A DNA stretch of 64,000 bases from Phyllostachys edulis (taxonomy: Eukaryota > Streptophyta > Magnoliopsida > Poales > Poaceae). The notes beneath the pieces were generated by a model that was not told the DNA's origin, searched no databases, and worked only from the letters and a program-made list of their open reading frames with translations. Both the position numbers and the translations under genes were made by a program. Location: assembly GCA_036346405.1 (NCBI GenBank), contig CM070557.1, positions 56,364,016 through 56,428,015 of the forward strand, in the 5' to 3' direction. Shown here piece by piece: positions 57,749 through 64,000 of this stretch. Position 1 is the stretch's first letter. Each line of letters starts with the position of its first letter.

Positions 57749-58792
57749 GTAAGCAATTAACATATAGCACACGAAGATAAGGTATTTATGACGTTTTAGC
57801 AAGTTAGTTTTGCTTTGCGAAAACTCGTCGGTTTAGCTTTTTTAGGCAATATTAATTGACTGCTTGTTACTTATAGCACAAAAGTAAAGTATTAGCTCAT
57901 TCCTCGTTGATGTGGGAGCAACACTCAAGTTAGGATTTTGTTAATGCTTTTATGACTGCGAAAGTTAGCACATGCCGTCGAAAAATCACTATTTTGGTGT
58001 ATGCCTTCCAAAGAGTTGGCGTATGCTCCATACCATTGCCGCTAATTCTAGTAGCGCTTTGACCCTTGAGTCAAGCTTTGACCGCCAAAGGGCGGCACGC
58101 TGCGGACCTGCGTGTAAGAGTTCAAGATTTCTAACTCGGATTAGTTAAACATCTAATATGTATTGGTGAAATTTTAGATTTTTTTAAAACTTTTTGTTGT
58201 GGAGCAAATAGTTGAAACCAGGTCTTTCAAATCCTAGAAATGAATTTTCTAAAACAAAATAAAATTTTATCAAGATCTTGAAACTTAGTTTTGAGTGGAG
58301 TGTAAACCTTATGTTGATAATCCTTTGATTTGTGAATACTAGAATTTAAACCTAGCAATCCAATAATCCTCATACAAATTCAGAAACTCAATTTGAAATC
58401 GGGGTAAAACTAAAAAGTTTTTAAGTGTGGGAATGTTTTATTTGGATTTTATCTGCTCTGTTATGCTTGTTTGAATTTTTCTAGAATTTTCGGAGGATAT
58501 TTGGTTCCAATGTAAATTGCATGTTCAAATTTGAATTTAAATTTAAAGTACAAACAAATTATGTGAACAGTGCCTGTAAATATTTTTCCTAGCTTCTTTA
58601 GTACCTTACAAACTCACCTACAAAATTTCACCATTTTAAGAATTAATTTGCTATTTTAAAATAGCCAGTCAAAGCAAGAATCAAAAGTCAACCAACAAAA
58701 ACTGGAACATAAAATAATTCTAGAGAAACATTTAGTACATGAAAAATCCTAGAAAAATTATACAAAGATATACATAGAGTCTGGAACCTCCA
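57749..58792. other. Intron start and unassigned AT-rich sequence
   Basis: The first ~250 bp should be intron 1 of the plus-strand BLE2-like copy. From ~58020 the composition resembles an LTR interior (TTTGACCGCCAAAGGGCGGCACGC...), but no ends were found. No coding feature is seen. Confidence 0.35.
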
Positions 58793-58801
58793 CTAAAAAT
58801 T

Positions 58802-59623
58802 GGGATAATTGATTATTTGCCACTGCAAAGAAGTGCCTTTTAGGATTTACCACTCTTAACAATGTAATCTACAATTTGCCACTCTAAAGATTGGTTGCTT
58901 AATAATTTATCATTTTGACCTTTTAATGACATTTCTGTTGTTTTCTCTCTTTCTTCCCTACATGAAATGACATTACTGTCCCTCTCCAATGTTTCTGTAA
59001 GCATATATATCCTACTAGCTACCAAGTGAACTAACAGAACTAGTGTAAAAGACCAACCTCACCATGCGAGACGGGTGCGTCACCGTGAACGAGCTCCAGT
59101 TCACGGACAACTCGTCCTGGGTTCGTTGCCGCAAGTTTCGGATCAGCGTCCGCGTCATGCCAGGCAGCTACGACGGCGTGAGAATCCGCGAGGCCATGAG
59201 TGAGGCCTTCGTGGTCAGAGACCACCGTGGTGAACGTACGTTGCTGACTGCCCTTGTCTTTGCGAAACCCCTGTTTTGCTTTGCTGTGACTGTACATGAT
59301 TTGAGTTCGTTATGTAATATATGCTTACATAACGGGCAATGTTGAGCTTTCCATGAGCGCTGTCTGCCTTTTGTTCTTACACTAGTTCTGTTAGTTTACT
59401 TGATAGCTAGTAGAATATATATACTTACATAAACATTGAAGAGGGACAGTAATATCATTTCACGTATAGAAGAAAGAGAGAAAACAACAGAAATATCATT
59501 AAAAGACCAAAATAACAAATTATTAAGCAATCAACCTTTGAAGTGGCAAATTATAGATTGTATTGTTAGGAGTGGTAAATCCTAGAAGGCTCTTCTTTAC
59601 AGTGGCAAATAATCAATTATCCC
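58802..59623 (+). mobile_element. Pack-MULE carrying a CBP60-type exon
   Basis: An 822-bp element with inverted repeats of ~247 bp (58802-59050 and 59377-59623, roughly 90% similar by eye; both start GGGATAATTGATTATTTGCC). It is flanked by a perfect 9-bp duplication CTAAAAATT (58793-58801, 59624-59632). There is no transposase. The ~325 bp between the repeats are GC-rich host-gene sequence. A MULE-type element with captured gene DNA and 9-bp duplications is by definition a Pack-MULE. It is not an intact gene and relies on an autonomous MULE for movement. Confidence 0.9.
59051..59376 (+). pseudogene. Captured CBP60-like calmodulin-binding protein exon and intron start
   Basis: The frame from 59064 reads MRDGCVTVNELQFTDNSSWV, RCRKFRISVRVMPGSYDGVR and IREAMSEAFVVRDHRGE. 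It then meets GAA C|GTACGT, a consensus splice donor at 59235/59236 splitting a codon at the place where the family has GEL. TDNSSW, the R.RKFR block and EAF.V.DHRGE are signatures of the plant CBP60/SARD1 family, calmodulin-binding nuclear transcription factors of immune signalling. 59236-59376 would be captured intron. The frame is fully open, which suggests a recent capture, but only ~60 of the usual ~500-600 residues are present. Identification is by recalled motifs. Confidence 0.8.
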
Positions 59624-59632
59624 CTAAAAATT

Positions 59633-60365
59633 TCGTGATTTTTGCAGCTTAGCAACTGTATCTCAAAATTCTCTAAACCTTCTCAGCCATTTCCTCGTAC
59701 CCCCTTTTGAACTCCTTTCTTGTTTTCTTGCCCAGCCGAAGCAGTCCTAGCCGAATCCACCCCACGCATCACCATGCTTCCTATCCCCAACAGAGCATCA
59801 CCAAGCTACCTCCCCATTTCTTTATTCCATCAGCCAACCTGCCATCTTCTATTCCCAACAACTTCACCTTACCATTTCTTATTCTCCCACCAACCGAACC
59901 TCTTCTCCCTTCCTGTGTCACTTCCTCTTCCCCAACACCACAGAATGCTCCTGTCATTTCTTCTCACACTTGAGCTCAAACCCAAATACTTCTCTCCTTC
60001 CAAACTCTTCCAAAAACCATAAAACTCTCTTTGCATGTCACGCCATCGCGTTCTTCATCGCTTGAGCATCCCATTCATGTAATTAGTTTTCACATGCAAA
60101 CTCTTTTGAGCATTTTGCTAGAAGAGAAGAGGCAGTGAGTTGGTGGTCCTTGTGACCACAGCAAGCTAGCTGCTACAGCAGCCCCGGCTAGCCGGCGGCG
60201 CACGCATGCGACCAAGGAGCAGTGGTAGCATGCATGCGCTGCGCTGTATCAGCCCGTTGGCAGCAGCGGAGGCGCGAAGATGAGGTCGCCGAGGTACTGT
60301 CCAGCAGCCCGGAGCGGCTTGGTGGCAGCGGCAAAGGCAGCGCTTAGAGTTTACCAAAAGTAATC
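59633..60365. other. Unassigned sequence between the Pack-MULE and the second Tat element
   Basis: A Pro/Ser-coding, C-rich stretch (59700-60020) and a GC-rich stretch (60130-60350) without recognisable motifs. It probably continues the LTR-like DNA interrupted by the Pack-MULE. No gene is supported. Confidence 0.35.
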
Positions 60366-61512
60366 AATCAAATTACAAAGGTGTACTCTGTTTAGAGTAT
60401 TTTTCAAAATAAATGAAGAAATAAACTAAGGTGATAAGAGTTGGCTTGAAAATATTTTGATTATGTTTTTTGAACCCGAGCTCTTTGTGTTGGCAGCAAA
60501 AGTGAGGAACGAGTTGACACTAGGAAGTTCCTTCTAGTGGGTAGGACCACGTGCAGAGAGGAAAGACTTCGATTAGATGATGTTACTATCCTTTCGACCA
60601 GTGTAAAGAAAGACAGGGTACTTGTCGTAGAAGGACTTACGACCAAGGAATGGTTGAAAAATTATCAAAACGCTACTCAAAGTAAGACAATAAAGATAGA
60701 AAGAACCTGATACTTTATTGTAGGGTTGATTGGTTACACAAAAAAATTGTGTAACCGGTCGATGTTCCAAGAATTGGAGAGAATCCGGCCGTCTGCCATT
60801 GCTAGTCGTACCGAACCTGGTCGCATAACTTCGACCACTGTGTAAGGACCTTCCCATTTGGGGGAAAGTTTATTCCGATTAGGCTGGGATTGAATCTTCT
60901 TCAAAACCAAGTCACCTGCAGCAAGGCTGCGAGGTTAGACCTTACGATCGTAGTATTTGCGCAGGGTTTGTTGGTAGACTGTTGAGCGGATTAAGGCTTG
61001 ATTTCTATTCTCTTCGAGTAAGTTGATGTCATCTGCTTGAAGTTGTGCCTGGGTAGAGTCGTTGAAAGTTTCGACCCTTGTCGACCTGATCTTTAGTTCT
61101 GGTGGAAGCATGGCTTCAAAGACCAAAACTAGGAAAAAAGGTGTTTCACCAGAGTCTGACTAGCAATGCATTTAACCGCCCATAATGTTGAGGGTAATTC
61201 TTGTACCCAAACCCCCAAGCGCTTGACAAGCTGGTCAAAGACTAAAGTTTTGATTCCCTGCATTATTTGGACATTCGCTCTTTCGACTGCCCCATTGCTT
61301 TGAGGATGGGCAACAAAATCATAACACAATTTGGTACCCAACTCATTGCAAAATTCCTGGAATTTTACGTTAAAAAATTGCTTACCATTATCTGTGATTA
61401 TTCGACTTGGGACCCCAAACCGAGTAATCATGCTTCTCATCATGAACCATTTTGCTGCTTCTGTTGTTATCCCAGTTACAGGTTTGGCTTTAATCCATTT
61501 TGTGAACGTATC

Positions 61513-62310
61513 TGACGAGGATCTAATAATCCTCATTTTATCTTTTATCTATAATTCTTATTGTGGGTAAATATGATGTCATGTGGTACCTAGAAATATC
61601 CCTTATAATTACAAGGGAGAAGCCTACCAGGTGGCTATAAGTTCTTCTACGACCACCCCTATAGTCGTAAGTCTTGCTACGACTACCTTATAATCGTAAG
61701 TTTTTCTACGATCACTACCTAGTCGTAAGTTATTCTACGACTATCTCATAGTCGTAAACCCTTCTACGACTAGGTCAGCCATGACCACCTTATGATCAAT
61801 TAAACCTACAGACGAGTGGGTCCAATTGATTAAGGAATTCAAGCAGCCAGCATACGCTATTACTCTACGAAGTAATAGCACTTAATACCCCATTATCTCT
61901 AACAAATAACTGCCAGGCGGCGTGAAGGGGTCACCACTCCGGTTATTACTGCCAATATGCACCCATTACTGGATTTGATGAGGCGCCTCTTCAGCAGGGG
62001 AAAACGGCTATTCCTTAACGACTATATAAAGGCAGCGATCAGAGAAAGAAGGGGAGATCAAAGCGTATACACACGTTGTCGAGAGCGATCAGGAAGATAA
62101 GCACTATCATCTGTAATAGTCTTAGTTTTTCTCCTGATTGTTCAGAATATACTCAATACCATACACACACAGGAGTAGGGTTGTTATTCTCTCCGAAGAA
62201 GGCCTGAACCTGTATAAAAATACCCGTGTCAATCTCTCTGCGTGATTTCATTCTAGGAGACCCTCCGAATCAAGCAATCTTTACGTAAGATTGGTTCTAA
62301 AACACTGACA
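61513..62310 (+). repeat. Solo LTR (798 bp) of the same Tat family, opposite orientation
   Basis: Starts TGACGAGGATCTAATAATCC, ends TAAAACACTGACA. The duplication GTATC lies at 61508-61512 and 62311-62315. A TATA box TATATAAA is at 62023-62030. Six GTCGTA/TACGAC quasi-palindromes are at ~61650-61775, the same U3 position as in the complete element's LTRs. Confidence 0.9.
62023..62030 (+). promoter_or_regulatory. TATA box of the Tat solo LTR
   Basis: TATATAAA in ACGACTATATAAAGGCAGCG, ~511 bp into the LTR, matching the position of the TATA box in the full-length element. Confidence 0.6.
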
Positions 62311-62606
62311 GTATCAATAGCCACAAAGAGGAACTCGAAGCCACCTGGGGCTTTTGGGAACGGTCCTAGGATATCGAGACCCCAGGTTGCAAAAGGCCAT
62401 GATAGAGGGATTGTTTGTAATGCCTGAGCCGGTTGATGTATTTGCCTGCTATGAAACTCGCATTGTACACACTTCTTAACCAGCTCTTTGGCATCATAGA
62501 GTGCTGTTGGCCAGTAGAAACCTTGTCGAAAGGCCTTTCTGACCAGCGTTTTGTAGGAAGCATTAGTTCCACAAATGCCCCCGTGTATGTCGTGAAGGAG
62601 GTTTAA

Positions 62607-63323
62607 TCATTCTTTCTGCGATATGCATTGCATGAGTACCCCTTGAGTGACTCGTTTATAGAGGACTCCTTCGACCAAAGTATACGTTTTGGCCTTTCGG
62701 GATAAGCAATCTGCCTCGAGATCATCATCGGGTATTGTACCCGTTTGAAGATACTCGTAGATGGGATTCATCCAGGTATCCTCGTATTCTAGAGAGGTTG
62801 TCTCAATAGGAGTTGTCTTTGGTGTTTCAACCAGAGACGACTTTTGGAGCTGCTCCAAGAAGACTACTTTTGGTACTTGTGATCGGGAAGAAGCCAGACG
62901 AGCAAGCTGATCTGCGAGGAAATTATCCTTTCGAGGGATATATTGTACCTCGAAACCGAAAAAAATGCTTTTCAAACTTTCGAACTTCCGATAAGTACCG
63001 AGACATGGTCGGGTTAGAGCACTGGTACTCTTTTCCGACCTGATTCATGACTAATTGAGAGTCTCCTCTCACAAGTAGTAGTCAAATCGCGAGCGATTTC
63101 ACGGCTCGTATGCCAGCCAGCAAACCTTCGTATTCTGCCACATTGTCAGTGGCCTGAAAATTTAATTGAATGGAATATTTTAAGGTTTCTCCGGTAGGAG
63201 ATTCCAGGACCACCCCAGCCCCCGAGCCACTTAAAGTTTGTGACCCGTCAAAGTACATCGTCCACTCGTTGTGGGTATCGTACTGGGGATCCTGAACAGG
63301 TTCAGTATTTGTCCATTCGGCGA
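62607..63323 (-). pseudogene. RNase H and linker of the second Tat element
   Basis: 62975-62607 reads YIPRKDNFLADQLARLASSR then FLEQLQKSSLVETPKTTPIE and YEDTWMNPIYEYLQTG, corresponding to 30980-30700 in the complete element. The part up to 63323 encodes the DGSQTLSGSGAGVV-like RNase H core on the minus strand, and it ends where the Tekay-like LTR begins. Confidence 0.75.
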
Positions 63324-63328
63324 TAAAG

Positions 63329-64000
63329 TGTCGGACCCGGGATTAACACCCCAAATCCTCTGTGTATTTCTGAACTAGTCCCATGATCAGTAGCTAGTTC
63401 ACACAGTAAACAAATATGGTAACATCCATAAATCGCATAACTTTATTAATATTCAACAGAGTTTATTACAAAAGAGGCTTACAAGCCAACAGTAAAGAAA
63501 CACAGCGGAAGACGAAGCGGTAGTGGAGTCTAGTTGATCTGCCACAGGCAATCAACTGGGGAAGCGGCCTAGTTGTCGAGATCCACACCGATGATGAAGT
63601 TCTTCTCCTCTGAAATTTGTTTGCAATAAGCAAGGATGAGCACTACTACCGTGCTCGCAAGTTACACCCGTCAGATAACAGAATGACATGCATACATGGA
63701 TGTAACAAAGGATGGCTTAATATGGTTCTTTTTGCATTAAAGAAAGATTTTCTTTGAATACTTGTACTAAGTTCCACAAAGCTTAATCCTTAACTAAAAT
63801 TCATTTCATAAATCAATTTTATAGTCAGATAACATTCACACATGAATGGTGAAGGATACCCTCCTATCACATAGCTTCCCGCCCAATACCCAATTGCATA
63901 ATCCATTTGATGAAGTCTTTTGAAACCAAAAACCAAAATCTAACTTTGAGTGGCTTTTGCTAGCATGTCCATGACCGTGGACACGGCTATTCAATAGTTT
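63329..64000 (-). repeat. Tekay-like LTR, 3' end, running off the window
   Basis: Begins TGTCGGACCCGGGATTAAC at 63329, cutting the RNase H of the second Tat element (likely 5-bp duplication TAAAG at 63324-63328). It is colinear with the first ~700 bp of the solo LTR at 12125-15486. On the minus strand this is the LTR's 3' end. Whether it is a solo LTR or part of a full element cannot be seen. Confidence 0.85.

Larger units (their letters stand above)
60735..62640 (-). pseudogene. Integrase of the second Tat element, split by a solo LTR
   Basis: The left part reads (C to N) RVETFNDSTQAQLQADDINL, ITDNGKQFFNVKFQEF, PQSNGAVERANVQIMQ and FTKWIKAKPVTGITTEAAKW. The solo LTR at 61513-62310 interrupts just before FTKWIK. 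It resumes with the zinc-binding region (62316-62640: CEFHSRQI, GICGTNASYKTLV). Frameshifts near 60930 and 61130 plus the insertion make it inactive. Confidence 0.8.
60366..63328 (-). mobile_element. Second Tat-like Ty3/gypsy element, internal fragment
   Basis: Colinear with ~29200-31410 of the complete Tat element, including the 100-bp repeat (60498-60600), integrase (60735-62640) and RNase H (to 63323). It is interrupted at 61508-62315 by a solo LTR. On the right it is cut at 63328 by the Tekay-like LTR, and on the left its end is abrupt. No LTR of its own is seen in the window. Confidence 0.85.

Noticed and set aside
59040..59297. Minus-strand ORF of 85 codons inside the Pack-MULE
   Set aside because: It is the antisense of the CBP60-like exon.
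61501..62320. A full second Tat element with its own LTR here
   Set aside because: The LTR is bounded by a GTATC duplication and lies within integrase in the opposite orientation, so it is a solo LTR insertion, not the element's own end.
1..64000. tRNA, rRNA or organellar inserts
   Set aside because: No cloverleaf-like gene, rRNA block or plastid/mitochondrial gene order was noticed on reading; only tRNA-primer sites of retrotransposons were seen. A tRNAscan and organelle search would settle it.

Overview
This window is nuclear DNA from a grass, probably a panicoid (subfamily placement is inference). The evidence is GC-rich exons next to AT-rich repeats, and a stack of plant-only transposon families: CACTA, hAT, MULE, Ty3/gypsy Tekay/Del-like and Tat-like, Ty1/copia, and LINE. 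Most long open frames are remnants of elements. The only host family seen repeatedly is a grass membrane protein with armadillo-like C-terminal repeats. I recognise it, from memory and unverified, as the 'BLE2 protein' type.

Layout. 1-5041: 3' part of a CACTA element ending in subterminal CACTCGGGAAA repeats. 5111-6333: hAT element with an 8-bp target duplication. 6342-12117: 3' end of a Tekay/Del-like chromovirus (integrase tail, chromodomain, 3' LTR), whose LTR is interrupted by a solo LTR (10444-12045). 12125-15486: inverted solo LTR of a related family. 15492-16227: LINE-like 3' tail, then a scrap of the host family's last exon. 16602-17671: copia-type solo LTR.

17988-37551 (minus strand) is best read as ONE host gene that has been broken apart. 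Exon 1 is at 37.3-37.55 kb. Exon 2 is split by a complete 13,160-bp Tat-lineage retrotransposon (23510-36669, target duplication AGTCT). The membrane half of exon 2 is present three times in tandem (period about 1.09-1.10 kb), a further transposon separates it from the armadillo half, and exon 3 lies at 18.0-18.4 kb. 39438-41723 is a partial upstream paralogue. 43458-46463 is the best-preserved copy: three exons, 778 codons with consistent splice phases, but an in-frame TGA in exon 1. 46955-50060 holds shreds of another copy. 48003-55984 is a truncated 4.9-kb tandem duplication containing a rearranged copia piece. 57196-57752 is exon 1 of a plus-strand copy interrupted by a 276-bp hAT element.

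58802-59623 is a Pack-MULE: about 247-bp terminal inverted repeats and a 9-bp target duplication around an exon of a CBP60-type calmodulin-binding gene, with its splice donor. 60366-63328 is a second Tat-like element, itself hit by a solo LTR (61513-62310) and then by the Tekay-like LTR that runs off the window at 64000.

Nothing here is a prokaryotic-style system. The most unusual signals are (i) arrays of short quasi-palindromes (GTCGTAG...CTTACGAC) in the Tat LTR U3 and in introns of that element's antisense spliced extra ORF, (ii) the internally triplicated and interrupted BLE2-like gene, and (iii) the CBP60 Pack-MULE. All family names come from reading motifs by eye, without database searches.
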